Shown: piece after piece, positions 7,989 to 16,575 of the stretch
Position numbering within the stretch: the first letter of the stretch is position 1
How the letters are laid out: every line of letters begins with the position of its first letter
Origin: an uncultured Isosphaeraceae bacterium
GTDB lineage: Bacteria; Planctomycetota; Planctomycetia; Isosphaerales; Isosphaeraceae
DNA: 64,000 bases
Direction: 5' to 3'
Assembly: GCA_945957605.1 (NCBI GenBank)
Contig: CAMFLR010000002.1
Coordinates: forward strand, 482,197-546,196
Notes under the pieces: generated by a model
Database searches by the model: none
What the model was told of the DNA's origin: nothing
Seen by the model: the letters and a program-made list of their open reading frames with translations, nothing else
Program-made: the position numbers and the translations under genes

Positions 7989-9442
7989 TTCAAAAGCGCC
8001 TTCTCGAAGATTGTCTTCAATTGATCGCGGAGTTCTTCAACTTGCAGTTCGGCTTCGTCCAGGCGGGCGAGCAATTCCTCCGGATCGCCGTGGTCCTCGT
8101 CGACGGTGTGCGGGTTCTTGAAGTCGAGGTTATAGCCTCGGGCCTTCACCTCGTCGGCCGTCACCTTCCAGGCGACTTCGGTTTGCTTTCGTCCCTTCCG
8201 TTTCGCTCCACCCCACCAATCGACGCACGGCTTGAAATGCTCGATGCGAATCGGCTTGGTCATCGCATAAGCCTTTTGCCCATCGGGAACGCGATGTTCG
8301 AAGAACCACGTTTCCTTCGTCGGTTCGCCCTTCTCAAAAAAGAGCAGATTTGTGCCGATTCCTGCATACGGCTTGAACACGCTGTTCGGCAACCGAACGA
8401 TCGTGTGGAGGTTGCATTCCTCCATCAGATGTTCCTTGAGTCGAGTTTTGATCCCTTCGCCAAAGAGCGTGCCGTCCGGCAAAACGACCGCGGCCCGGCC
8501 GTTCGCCTTGAGCACGCGGACGATGAGCGCAAGGAAGAGGTCGGCGGTTTCTCGTGTTTGGAAGTGCTTTGGAAAGTTCGTCTCGATGCCGTCTTCCTCA
8601 CGTCCGCCGAACGGGGGATTCGTGACAACGATATCAACCCGGTCGGACGCCCCGTAGCTGATGTAAGGCCGCGCGAGGGTGTTGTCGTGCCGGACGAAGC
8701 TGGGATCTTCCACGCCATGCAAAAGCATGTTCGTGACGCAAAGCATGTGCGGAAGCTGTTTCTTCTCGACGGCGCGAAACGCTTGCTGCATGCGGTGTTC
8801 GTCTTCCGCCGTTTTCACGTAGCGGTCGCGCATGTGCCGCAACGAACACGTCAGGAAGCCGCCTGTACCGCAAGCGGGGTCGAAAAGCAGTTCACCGGGC
8901 TTGGGGTCGATGCGATCGACCATGAACGCGGTAACGGCCCGAGGCGTGTAGTATTCGCCCGCGTTCCCCGCGCTCTGAAGATCATTCAAAATCTGTTCGT
9001 AAATGTCGCCGAAGTGCTGCCGCTCGGTCAGGTTGTTGAAGTCGATGCCGTTGATCTTGTTGACAACCTGACGCATCAACTGACCGGACTTCATGTAATT
9101 ATATGCGTCTTCAAATACATCACGGACGACCTTGCGGCGGTCCCCAGGCTTGCCGGTAGGGGTAAGTTCCTTGAGCGTGGGAAACAACTCGCCGTTGACG
9201 AAAGCGACGAGCGCGTCGCCCGTAATTCCCTCCGGGTCAGTCGCCCATGCTCGCCACTGAAGGTTCTTGGGAATTGGTGCACGGTAGCCGTCTTGCATCA
9301 CTTCGAGTTGCTGGTCTTGATCGTCGATGATCTTGAGAAAGAACATCCAGCAAAGCTGACTGATGCGTTGTGCATCGCCGTCGACGCCGACATCCTGGCG
9401 CATGATGTCTTGGATCGACTTGACGGTATTGCGAACGGACAT
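7985..9442 (-). CDS. hsdM: Type I restriction-modification methyltransferase subunit
   Basis: N6-adenine methyltransferase subunit, 485 residues. The helical N-terminal domain (1-150) is followed by the SAM-binding motif DPACGTGG at 188-195 and catalytic NPPF at 275-278. A C-terminal coiled segment (455-485) likely packs against HsdS. It starts 6 nt after hsdR ends and overlaps hsdS. With HsdS it modifies the element's recognition sites and protects the host chromosome. All key residues are present. Confidence 0.95.
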   Translation of the reverse strand: MSVRNTVKSIQDIMRQDVGVDGDAQRISQLCWMFFLKIIDDQDQQLEVMQDGYRAPIPKNLQWRAWATDPEGITGDALVAFVNGELFPTLKELTPTGKPGDRRKVVRDVFEDAYNYMKSGQLMRQVVNKINGIDFNNLTERQHFGDIYEQILNDLQSAGNAGEYYTPRAVTAFMVDRIDPKPGELLFDPACGTGGFLTCSLRHMRDRYVKTAEDEHRMQQAFRAVEKKQLPHMLCVTNMLLHGVEDPSFVRHDNTLARPYISYGASDRVDIVVTNPPFGGREEDGIETNFPKHFQTRETADLFLALIVRVLKANGRAAVVLPDGTLFGEGIKTRLKEHLMEECNLHTIVRLPNSVFKPYAGIGTNLLFFEKGEPTKETWFFEHRVPDGQKAYAMTKPIRIEHFKPCVDWWGGAKRKGRKQTEVAWKVTADEVKARGYNLDFKNPHTVDEDHGDPEELLARLDEAELQVEELRDQLKTIFEKALLK

Positions 9443-9448
9443 AACGGT

Positions 9449-11923
9449 TTATGCAGCTTCCGGATAAAGAGAGGCTTCGAGTTCGTGGACGGCAGACTCG
9501 AAGGCGGCTTTCGAGCCGAATTCCATGATGAGCTGAAGGGGGGTGCCCATCGTGTCAAACGGAGAAACGGAAAGGATTCTCGGATTATCGAGACCGATGA
9601 AACCGAAATCTTGATACTTTTGCAACAGAGCTTCAAGTACCGCCCGCGCCTGAGTTCCGTATTTGGTGAATACGTCGCGTTTGCGGACGTTCTCCGCTCG
9701 TTCTCGTCGGGTCAACGGCGGGCGGTCAAACGCGACGTGGCAAATGAGGTCGAACGGGTCGAGATCCTTGCCAACCTCGTCGGCAAGCGGGGCGAGCGGC
9801 AACCCTTCGTTATGGAGTTCTTCGAGAATCGCTTCCTTGCGGCTCGCCGCACTCCAGCGCGTGAGAAAGCTGTCAAGACTGGCGAACCGCTTCCGCAGCG
9901 CCTTGCGTGAGAAATCGCGCAGGCTTTCGGTCACAAGCCGGCCATCTTCGTCGACGTACTCAACCCGCTCCGCAATGATTCGGGCCGACACGCCGTCGAC
10001 GTAAATTTTCCCTCGTCGCCCCGATCCGGACGGAATCGTAATATCGGGCGTATCGCCATTGGGAACGTCGTGAATCGCGACGTCTTCCGTCGCATCCTCA
10101 TCGGAAACGTCGACGATAGGGTTCTCGGGATCATCGTCAACAGGTTCGGCGTCGGGCGGAAAAACGGGATCATCTTCACCGGGCTCGTAAATCTGGACGG
10201 GTGCTCCGTCAAAATTGGGATCGGCGAAATGTACGGTCGCTCCTCGAAAATCCATCAACGTGAAATAGAGCTTTTTCGTGTCCTCGTGAACCCGAGTTCC
10301 ACGACCAACGATCTGCTTGAACTCGGTCATCGTCTCGACATCGCGGTCGAGCACAATCAGCCGACACGTTTGAGCATCGACGCCCGTCGACAATAAACGC
10401 GACGTGGTGACAAGGACGGGATGCTTCGACTCGGGGTCAATAAACTTGTCGAGTTCCGTCTTGCCCTCAGTGTCGTCGCCTGTGATGCGCATGACGTAGC
10501 GGGAGTTCGCTTTGACCAAGTCGCCATTCTCATTGATGAGCGCCTGTCGCATCCGAGCGGCATGTTCGGTATCAACGCAAAAAATGATAGTCTTCTGAAA
10601 CCGATCGCCGCTTTCTTTCAGGAACTCGGTCACGCGTCTGGCAACGAGTCTTGTCCGTTCGTCGAGGACGAGCGTGCGGTCGAAATCCTTCTGGTTGTAA
10701 ACCCGATCTTCGATTTCTTCGCCATCGCGATCGCGTTTGCCACGCTCGGGCCGATAGCCTTCGACGTCGCGGTCGATATGGACTTTGACGACCTTGTACG
10801 GCGCAAGGTAACCGTCTTGAATCCCCTGCCGAAGCGAATAGGTGTAAACCGGGTCGCCGAAGTAATTCAGGTTGGAAACGTACTTCGTTTCCTTCGGCGT
10901 CGCGGTGAGTCCGATCTGTGTCGCGGTGTTGAAGTATTCCAGAATCTCTCGCCAGGCCGAGTCCTCAGCAGCGCTGCCGCGATGACACTCGTCGATCACA
11001 ATCAGGTCGAAGAAACCGGGCGAGAATTCACGGAAGAGTTTCTGACGTTCCTCGGGCCCGGTAATCGCCTGGTAAAGTCCGAGGTAAATCTCGTAAGACG
11101 TGTCGATACGTCGTTTCTTATCGATCGCTTTGGCAAGATCGATGTTCGTCCCGTCGTCGCGTTCGATCGTCTTTGCGTTTGTGCTGAGTTTGGCCATCGC
11201 CTTGCCGAATGGTCGGAAGTCGTTCGCCATCGTTTGATCAACGAGGATGTTCCGGTCGGCAAGGAAAAGGATGCGTTTCTTGAGTCCAGCCTTCCAGAGT
11301 CGCCAAATGATTTGAAACGCCGTGTACGTCTTGCCGGTTCCAGTCGCCATCACGAGCAAAACGCGATTCTGTCCCTTAGCGATCGCTTCGACCGTCGCGT
11401 TGATCGCGTTGACTTGGTAATAGCGGGGAGATTTGCCGCTCCCGTCATCGTAGTAATTCTGAAGAACAATCGTCTCAGCCTCCGCCGTCAGCCCCTTCCA
11501 TTGCGCATATCGCGTCCAAAGTTCTTGAGGCGATGGGAAGTTATCGAGCCCGAGATTGGTCTCAACTTCCGTGCCTGTGCCAGTCTTGTCGTGAAACACA
11601 AAGCCATCGCCATTACTCGAAAACACGAACGGAATCTCTAGCGTTTCAGAGTAAGCGAGTGCTTGCTGCAAACCGTCGCCGACGGAATGCGTGTTGTCTT
11701 TCGCTTCGATCAGAGCGATCGGTAAGTTTGGTTTGAAGTAAAGGACGTAGTCGGCACGCTTCGCCGCACCCCGAGAGACCAGCTTACCCCGGACAATAAT
11801 CCGCCCCTTGGTGAAGCCGACCTCTTCGCGAATCTGTGTCTCGACATCCCAACCCCCTTTCACGAGAGCGGGAGTGATGTACTTTGTACAGATATCGCGT
11901 TCGCTGAGAGATTGCTTGTCCAC
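9449..11923 (-). CDS. hsdR: Type I restriction endonuclease subunit
   Basis: DNA-translocating restriction subunit, 824 residues. The N-terminal nuclease domain shows D58 and an E-A-K at 73-75 (PD-(D/E)XK type). The SF2 helicase domain has Walker A ATGTGKT at 193-199 and DECH at 311-314, followed by LTATP and a helicase C region with a VGRGTR motif near 530. The C-terminal 180 residues would bind HsdM. It is the first gene of an hsdR-hsdM-hsdS operon. The length is within the usual range of the EcoKI-like/EcoEI-like group and nothing looks broken. Confidence 0.95.
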   Translation of the reverse strand: MDKQSLSERDICTKYITPALVKGGWDVETQIREEVGFTKGRIIVRGKLVSRGAAKRADYVLYFKPNLPIALIEAKDNTHSVGDGLQQALAYSETLEIPFVFSSNGDGFVFHDKTGTGTEVETNLGLDNFPSPQELWTRYAQWKGLTAEAETIVLQNYYDDGSGKSPRYYQVNAINATVEAIAKGQNRVLLVMATGTGKTYTAFQIIWRLWKAGLKKRILFLADRNILVDQTMANDFRPFGKAMAKLSTNAKTIERDDGTNIDLAKAIDKKRRIDTSYEIYLGLYQAITGPEERQKLFREFSPGFFDLIVIDECHRGSAAEDSAWREILEYFNTATQIGLTATPKETKYVSNLNYFGDPVYTYSLRQGIQDGYLAPYKVVKVHIDRDVEGYRPERGKRDRDGEEIEDRVYNQKDFDRTLVLDERTRLVARRVTEFLKESGDRFQKTIIFCVDTEHAARMRQALINENGDLVKANSRYVMRITGDDTEGKTELDKFIDPESKHPVLVTTSRLLSTGVDAQTCRLIVLDRDVETMTEFKQIVGRGTRVHEDTKKLYFTLMDFRGATVHFADPNFDGAPVQIYEPGEDDPVFPPDAEPVDDDPENPIVDVSDEDATEDVAIHDVPNGDTPDITIPSGSGRRGKIYVDGVSARIIAERVEYVDEDGRLVTESLRDFSRKALRKRFASLDSFLTRWSAASRKEAILEELHNEGLPLAPLADEVGKDLDPFDLICHVAFDRPPLTRRERAENVRKRDVFTKYGTQARAVLEALLQKYQDFGFIGLDNPRILSVSPFDTMGTPLQLIMEFGSKAAFESAVHELEASLYPEAA

Positions 11924-12020
11924 GGCGGAGCCTTAATCCTCAATTCTGGCACGACTTATTAACTCTGAATAGTCACCCTGAAGAACCCCGAGCGCTATTC
12001 ACGCTGCTTTACCCGTATGC

Positions 12021-14702
12021 CTAGAGACGTTTCTCGTCAGTAACGCTCCTCGATCTGTGAACAACATGGCTCGCCGCCATGCAGAAAGCTCTAACTAATC
12101 TCCAAAGAATGTAAATAGGAAGTGGTAATACCATTAAGGCTGGAATCAGCAAGATGACCAAATAACTATTGGGAAACAAGGTGAAAAGGAATTCAACTGT
12201 CCCGATGTAGACAACAATGAAGAAGATGACGCCAAGTAACGTATAGTAGAGTCCATCTAACATGCCTTTTTTAAGGGCTAAGCCTACCATGCGTTTCTTT
12301 TCCGTCTCTAACGAAGCAAACCCTATGAAGCTTACGATCGTTAGGGCCTCCAGCAAGTTTGGCAGATATAGCCTATCTTCCTTTTGTTTCCAGAGACAGA
12401 AACGATCTTGCAGTACAAGCTCGGCCCGTCCCCGACGCGTCTCTCTTTGCTTGTTGGTTAGCCACGTTATTAGTGACGGGACAAGGTAGTCGTGACTTAG
12501 CTGATAATACCGATGCCCCGCATTTGAAGGACGGGCCGAAACGTTGATATATTGTTCGCCTTCAGGGTCGGTCGGTGTGATCAGACGTACCTCGCCGTCA
12601 AGAATCTGGATCAGGTCGTCGAAGTCCTTCTGACGGCTAACGTAGCCCGATGCGACTATTAGTTCAGAATAAGTTTTCATATGTCCCTTGATATAAACCC
12701 CAGAATCCGGAAGCAGGGCCTTTAGAACCTCTCTGACGGCCATTTGGTGAAGTCGATGCTTCGGGTTTGCCGTTTCTGATGAGAATGTTTCTTCGAGGAA
12801 GGATAGCCCCACGCCGTCTGTGCCGCCGACCTCCTTCAAAGTGGATGGGATCCATTCTCTTCCCTTCATCATCTCGGCGAAAAGCGATAGCCGAACTGAT
12901 ATGACCCTACCCTCTTGAGCGAGACTGGTTACTGTTCGGCTCAAGAATTCTTTTTGGTCTCTGCTGAGGTTTGCATTGTCTTCGGGGATTCTAGCGAAGG
13001 CTCGACCAAATGCTGTAAGCACTCGCTTCGCATGATTTAAATCAAATAAATCCGCCAAAGAAATGTTTCGCCCTGGAACAAGGTCAACTTCGAGTTCACT
13101 GAAGAATCTACTTACAGAAAGCCAAAAGTCATCTCTGACCAAAATAAGGCATTGAACTCGAGTACCGTCGCACTGTCGCAACGCTTGTAAGAGATCGGGG
13201 TATCTTTCTTCCTTCTTCGCATGAAGCCATTGCTCAAACTGATCGATGACGATTAGGATCTTATCGCCGTCGTCGCTAGTTTCACCCAGCCGAAACGAGG
13301 CAAGAGACTCTTTGAGTGAGAGTGTGTCGTCTAGCGAGCGACACTTTCTACGTAGCGCGTTTAGCAGGCGAGTCTCGGTATCCCCAGCAGTCGCTTCCAC
13401 ATAGATGGAAATGACTCGGCTAGAAAGTCGAGGTAATAACCCAGCCTTTACCATCGACGATTTGCCACAACCAGAGGGACCGTAAATCAGCCCCACCTCG
13501 AAGGTGCTGTCGGGGTCTCGTGCTTCAACGCGATTTTTCCAGAACCGAATACTGTCGGGCAATCCGTCGCGGTCTCTTGGACCTGGCAACAATTCAAGGA
13601 AAAAGTCGGCGTCATGGTGGTCAAACGATCGCAAGCCTTTTGGCACGATCTTCGGTGGACGAGAGTCGGTAACGCGTTTCTCCACGACTTGTGGACCATG
13701 AACGGCTTCGACTTCCGAATCAAGTCGTGCCTTTCGAGCGGAATTAGTCGGCAGGCTTAGCGGCGTTTGCATCGCAACAACCGCATTAAGATAAGCCCGA
13801 CAGTCTTCGGCCATGTCCTTTGCTGTAGTGTAACGATCGATCGCGCGCTTCGAGAGAGCCTTGAGACAGATTCGTTCGAGTTCCTTAGGAATTGCGTCGG
13901 TGAGTTGTCGTGGTGGCCGGGGTTCGGCGGAAGCTATCTGGTCCATCAGTTCTTCTTGCGAATTTCCACGGAAAGGGTGTTTTCCCGTTAGAACCTCATA
14001 GAAGACCACGCCGAGGCTAAAAATGTCTGATCGTCCATCTACACGATGACCTTCGCCTCTTGCTTGCTCAGGACTCATGTAAGCGGGGGTTCCCGCAAAT
14101 CGTGTACCTTTGCCGTAATCTTCATCTTTCATTGCCAGACCAAAATCAGCAAGGAATGCATTTCCCGATTCATCGATCAAAATGTTGGCGGGCTTTACAT
14201 CGCGATGGACAAATTGTCGGGAGTGAGCAAAGTGGAGTGCGTCTGCAATAGTAGCCATCAATCGCGATGTTTCTTCGTGAGTCAGCGCACCTTGTTTAAG
14301 CCTTTCAGCCAGATCTGACCCACTAACGTACTTCGATACAACAAAACAAAGATCATCTGGAGTATTCCCCACATCTAAGACAGGAATAATGCCAGGATGT
14401 TCCAATCGAGCAAGGGTCTTCGCCTCATCAAGGTAGGCTTGAATATCCTCGGGTCGCGAAATTCGATCACGTCGCGGAACTTTGATGGCCACAGAACGGT
14501 CAAGATCGTCATCGTGCGCCAAATAGACTCTTCCGAACCCGCCTTCACCGAGAACACTCACCACACGATAGCGGCCGATTTTTTCACGTTGGAAAAAGGG
14601 ACTATCGTTTGATTCGGGCAAATAGAAAGTACGGTGTGGATCGTAGTTCGTCGGCGGCGAATCAACTTCGCCTCTTTCCATATCACACTTGTCTTTGGCC
14701 AT
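12021..14702 (-). CDS. Ser/Thr protein kinase fused to STAND-type NTPase with C-terminal membrane segments
   Basis: 893 residues in three parts. A Hanks-type kinase spans about 43-305: glycine loop GEGGFG, K74, HRD at 167-169, DFG at 186-188 and APE-like SPE, all intact. A STAND/nSTAND1-type NTPase spans about 365-700, with Walker A GPSGCGKSS at 408-416 and Walker B ILIVIDQFE at 482-490. Near 825-875 are two hydrophobic stretches (VIFFIVVYIGTVEFLF, then LVILLIPALMVLPLPIYILW). Similar fusions are common in planctomycetes as signalling proteins. Here it sits directly downstream of hsdR's promoter end, inside a mobile element, and the base composition is AT-rich. A role as an infection sensor is possible but inferred. 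Confidence 0.9.
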   Translation of the reverse strand: MAKDKCDMERGEVDSPPTNYDPHRTFYLPESNDSPFFQREKIGRYRVVSVLGEGGFGRVYLAHDDDLDRSVAIKVPRRDRISRPEDIQAYLDEAKTLARLEHPGIIPVLDVGNTPDDLCFVVSKYVSGSDLAERLKQGALTHEETSRLMATIADALHFAHSRQFVHRDVKPANILIDESGNAFLADFGLAMKDEDYGKGTRFAGTPAYMSPEQARGEGHRVDGRSDIFSLGVVFYEVLTGKHPFRGNSQEELMDQIASAEPRPPRQLTDAIPKELERICLKALSKRAIDRYTTAKDMAEDCRAYLNAVVAMQTPLSLPTNSARKARLDSEVEAVHGPQVVEKRVTDSRPPKIVPKGLRSFDHHDADFFLELLPGPRDRDGLPDSIRFWKNRVEARDPDSTFEVGLIYGPSGCGKSSMVKAGLLPRLSSRVISIYVEATAGDTETRLLNALRRKCRSLDDTLSLKESLASFRLGETSDDGDKILIVIDQFEQWLHAKKEERYPDLLQALRQCDGTRVQCLILVRDDFWLSVSRFFSELEVDLVPGRNISLADLFDLNHAKRVLTAFGRAFARIPEDNANLSRDQKEFLSRTVTSLAQEGRVISVRLSLFAEMMKGREWIPSTLKEVGGTDGVGLSFLEETFSSETANPKHRLHQMAVREVLKALLPDSGVYIKGHMKTYSELIVASGYVSRQKDFDDLIQILDGEVRLITPTDPEGEQYINVSARPSNAGHRYYQLSHDYLVPSLITWLTNKQRETRRGRAELVLQDRFCLWKQKEDRLYLPNLLEALTIVSFIGFASLETEKKRMVGLALKKGMLDGLYYTLLGVIFFIVVYIGTVEFLFTLFPNSYLVILLIPALMVLPLPIYILWRLVRAFCMAASHVVHRSRSVTDEKRL

Positions 14703-15009
14703 TCAAATGCGCCTTGCGTTAACCGCAGTCCGCAACAGCAATTTAGGACGATATTCTCGCAATTCTCTTGGCTAAGGCAAGAACCAACCGACGAGCACAA
14801 AAAAGTCGAGGATATTGCATCAAGATTACGCTCCGATAGTGACTCGTGCCGCGCCGCATCCAGTGCCTGCGTACGACTTGCAATCGTGTCAGATATGTCA
14901 GGCGCGGGCTAAGTACTCAATTTGCGGAACATCGGACGCCCGTTGTTTAGACGCTTACCAGAAGTCCGTTGGATGAATTCGTTATTGGTTGCTTACAACA
15001 AACTGAACC
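14703..15009. other. Intergenic gap between kinase gene and DUF5681 gene
   Basis: No convincing gene or strong hairpin is visible in these 307 bases. The part next to the kinase start presumably holds its promoter. Confidence 0.5.
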
Positions 15010-15363
15010 TTAAAGAGCATCTGGGGAGTTGCCGCTGTCGTACAACTTAGTCCGTAGAGGCATGATCTTCGACATGTCCCGATCATTATCCGGTAGATAG
15101 AAGACCACGCCATAAGCTTCATCGCTTCCTGAGTCGTCTTGCCCGTTGAGCCTCGCTGGCCCCTCCGCCCGATCGTAGACCATGCGAAGTGCGGCCGTAT
15201 CACCTTCGAGCGCCTTCGAGACAAGCACATCTGTGACGTGTTCCGCCAAGGTTCGGCCATCAGATTGAACGACGTCGAGCCGATCGCGAAGGACTGTCGT
15301 CAACTTTCCCGATCCCTTTGGCCTTCCGGCCGGGTTCCCGCTCTGACCTTTAGTCCACGCCAT
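15010..15363 (-). CDS. DUF5681-family protein, copy 1
   Basis: 117 residues from the ATG at 15,363, which gives the typical opening MAWTKGQSGNPAGRPKGSG; a longer frame begins at 15,408. The glycine/proline-rich N-terminus with a basic GRPKG box, followed by a helical region, is the DUF5681 signature often found beside phage terminase genes. A paralogue lies at 15,921-16,244 and shares the same layout (opening box, then helices ending in ALEGxxxA). The C-terminal half differs. The function is unknown; packaging or DNA binding is suggested by context. Confidence 0.75.
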   Translation of the reverse strand: MAWTKGQSGNPAGRPKGSGKLTTVLRDRLDVVQSDGRTLAEHVTDVLVSKALEGDTAALRMVYDRAEGPARLNGQDDSGSDEAYGVVFYLPDNDRDMSKIMPLRTKLYDSGNSPDAL

Positions 15364-15367
15364 TGAG

Positions 15368-15859
15368 TCAGCCCTCCGAAAAGCCTTTTGAGTCCGGAAA
15401 CGCCCCACGACTCGAATGAACGAGGGGAATCCCCGTTAGATCCTTCTTACCGTTAATTAAGGCTTGAAGCTGTTCGTCCGTGCAAGCCTTCACGTCTATG
15501 ATGCCAGCCTCCGTCCGATTGCGGGCTTCGACAGCCTTCAATCGGTCCGCACGTCCCCAGCGCATCGGACGCGATCGCTCTAAGAACCAAGCGGCCGCTT
15601 GCCAACTGTTCGGCATCGCCGATTTGATGACTTGCAAGGCGTGAACTTCTCCGCTCGCCCGCGCCTTTAGTATGGCCCTCCGAAACCTCCGAAACTCGGC
15701 ATCGGCCGGCGCCTTGGAGCGTCCCCGCTTGAACCACGCGCTGAATGTCGTCTCGCCAATTCCAGCGGCCTTGCATGCCGTGAGAATCGACGTCCCGAGC
15801 GCCAGAGCGTCGGCGAGGGCCTGCGTTGTCTCGGCATTCAACTTCGACGGTCGTCCCAT
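15368..15859 (-). CDS. Terminase-small-subunit-like HTH protein
   Basis: 163 residues from the ATG giving MGRPSKLNAET; an upstream TTG at 15,910 would add 17 residues. The N-terminal half is a homeodomain-like HTH (GTSILTACKAAGIGETTFSAW, then FKRGR), followed by helices FRRFRRAILKARASGE and a WFLERS segment, as in many phage small terminase and related HTH proteins. It lies between two DUF5681 genes with short gaps of 4 and 61 nt. In a satellite this could redirect helper packaging to the element's own DNA. No large terminase is present in the window. Confidence 0.6.
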   Translation of the reverse strand: MGRPSKLNAETTQALADALALGTSILTACKAAGIGETTFSAWFKRGRSKAPADAEFRRFRRAILKARASGEVHALQVIKSAMPNSWQAAAWFLERSRPMRWGRADRLKAVEARNRTEAGIIDVKACTDEQLQALINGKKDLTGIPLVHSSRGAFPDSKGFSEG

Positions 15860-15920
15860 GCTTTGCCCTCTTCGATCTGTTGTGTCACGGCGCGAATGTT
15901 GTTGAGACAAGGTTGGCCGT

Positions 15921-16244
15921 TTACACCTTGGCGGTGTCGCGGTCGGACTGGTCGACCTCGACTGGCAAGCCTGTGTCGTTTGAATAGACGACTTGTACTT
16001 GGAGCTTCCGATCTGGGTCGGAAGGCGGTTCGGTCACTCGCCCTTCAATCCGGTCCCAGCAAATCTTCCAGGCTTGCGCATTTCCTTCGAGAGCGGCCGA
16101 AACAATGACTTCTGCCAATCGCTCCGCCTTCGTTCGACCGTCGTCGATTTGGCTATCGAGTTGACGCTTGAGAGCGTCTGTGAGCATCCCAGACCCAACC
16201 GGCCGACCTCGGGGGTTTCCACTCTCTCCAGGCTTCCACGGCAT
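15921..16244 (-). CDS. DUF5681-family protein, copy 2
   Basis: 107 residues, beginning MPWKPGESGNPRGRPVGSG, which matches the DUF5681 opening box of the copy at 15,010-15,363. The helical middle contains a matching region (RLAEVIVSAALEGNAQA against HVTDVLVSKALEGDTAA in copy 1). It is the first gene of the presumed right-end operon, whose promoter should lie in 16,245-16,308. The function is unknown. The two copies flanking a TerS-like gene suggest an old local duplication. Confidence 0.75.
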   Translation of the reverse strand: MPWKPGESGNPRGRPVGSGMLTDALKRQLDSQIDDGRTKAERLAEVIVSAALEGNAQAWKICWDRIEGRVTEPPSDPDRKLQVQVVYSNDTGLPVEVDQSDRDTAKV

Positions 16245-16308
16245 GATCGCACCTCTATTGTTATTTCATTGATAATCAGTCCGCCCGAGCCTTCGACGCG
16301 ACGGCCCA

Positions 16309-16572
16309 TCAATCGCCGCCTCTCTTGGCCGAAGCGGTCGTCACGATGACCATAATTGCGGCGCGGATTGATTCCGGGAGGGCGGGCCAAGATTCGATGA
16401 CTTGCGCGAGATCAGAAGAGACCTCGGCCAGTCCGTAGGGGAAGGGTAGGGATTGGCGATCACTGATAAGACACGAAGTTTTTACGTCGTCAGGATTTAC
16501 GTCGAGGCCGTTACCGGTCTCGAAAACCGGTGTGCCCGCAAGGGTACCGTGGGTTCGAATCCCACCTCCTCC
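16309..16572 (-). CDS. Start-less frame: predicted C-terminal tail of the integrase in the excised circle
   Basis: An open frame of 87 codons ends at the TGA at 16,309-16,311. No ATG, GTG or TTG occurs in frame between the tRNA boundary (16,573) and the internal ATG at 16,353, so it lacks its own start in the element. The first 22 codons or so are antisense tRNA. The last 35 residues look like real protein, with an amphipathic helix pattern around DLAQVIESWPALPESIRAAI. The frame is in exact phase with the integrase across the att site (both have codon boundaries at positions 1 mod 3 and base 1 equals base 16,573). It could also be a relic or chance frame. Confidence 0.5.
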   Translation of the reverse strand, partial: GGGGIRTHGTLAGTPVFETGNGLDVNPDDVKTSCLISDRQSLPFPYGLAEVSSDLAQVIESWPALPESIRAAIMVIVTTASAKRGGD

Positions 16573-16573
16573 G
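16507..16573 (+). other. Attachment site: 3' part of tRNA-Ser(CGA)
   Basis: It contains the anticodon arm (stem CCGGT/ACCGG, loop CTCGAAA, anticodon CGA at 16,521-16,523), a long variable arm, the T arm (GTGGG-TTCGAAT-CCCAC), the acceptor strand CTCCTCC and discriminator G. No matching 5' acceptor strand or D arm lies upstream, so it is a partial copy left by integration and not a working tRNA. The long variable arm identifies the serine class. Confidence 0.85.
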
Positions 16574-16575
16574 CT

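Larger units (their letters stand above)
1..16573. mobile_element. Integrative element in a tRNA-Ser(CGA) gene, satellite-like
   Basis: The element is bounded by the tRNA 3' end. Base 1 aligns with base 16,573 (the tRNA discriminator), and the following sequence, including a terminator hairpin, is shared between the two ends. All genes are on the minus strand: integrase, XRE regulator, RepA-like ATPase, primase, SSB-like protein, AlpA-like regulator, type I RM, kinase-STAND protein, DUF5681 and TerS-like genes. No capsid, portal or tail gene and no conjugation gene is visible. This fits a phage satellite or small replicating island with defence cargo; that reading is inference. The intact tRNA should lie immediately left of base 1, outside the window. 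The hsdS and kinase segments look more AT-rich than the replication genes, suggesting separately acquired cargo. Confidence 0.85.

Noticed and set aside
8021..9910. A 629-residue plus-strand open frame over hsdM and hsdR
   Set aside because: It is antisense to genes with clear motifs. Its translation has no domain pattern and results from high-GC codon usage.
10421..11641. A 406-residue plus-strand open frame over hsdR
   Set aside because: Shadow of hsdR in another frame; no recognisable protein features.
16034..16390. A 118-residue minus-strand frame overlapping the second DUF5681 gene
   Set aside because: It is out of frame with the DUF5681 gene, which has a clear family motif; this frame shows no protein-like pattern.
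16507..16573. Functional tRNA-Ser gene
   Set aside because: It lacks the 5' acceptor strand and D arm; only the 3' part is present as an att duplicate.
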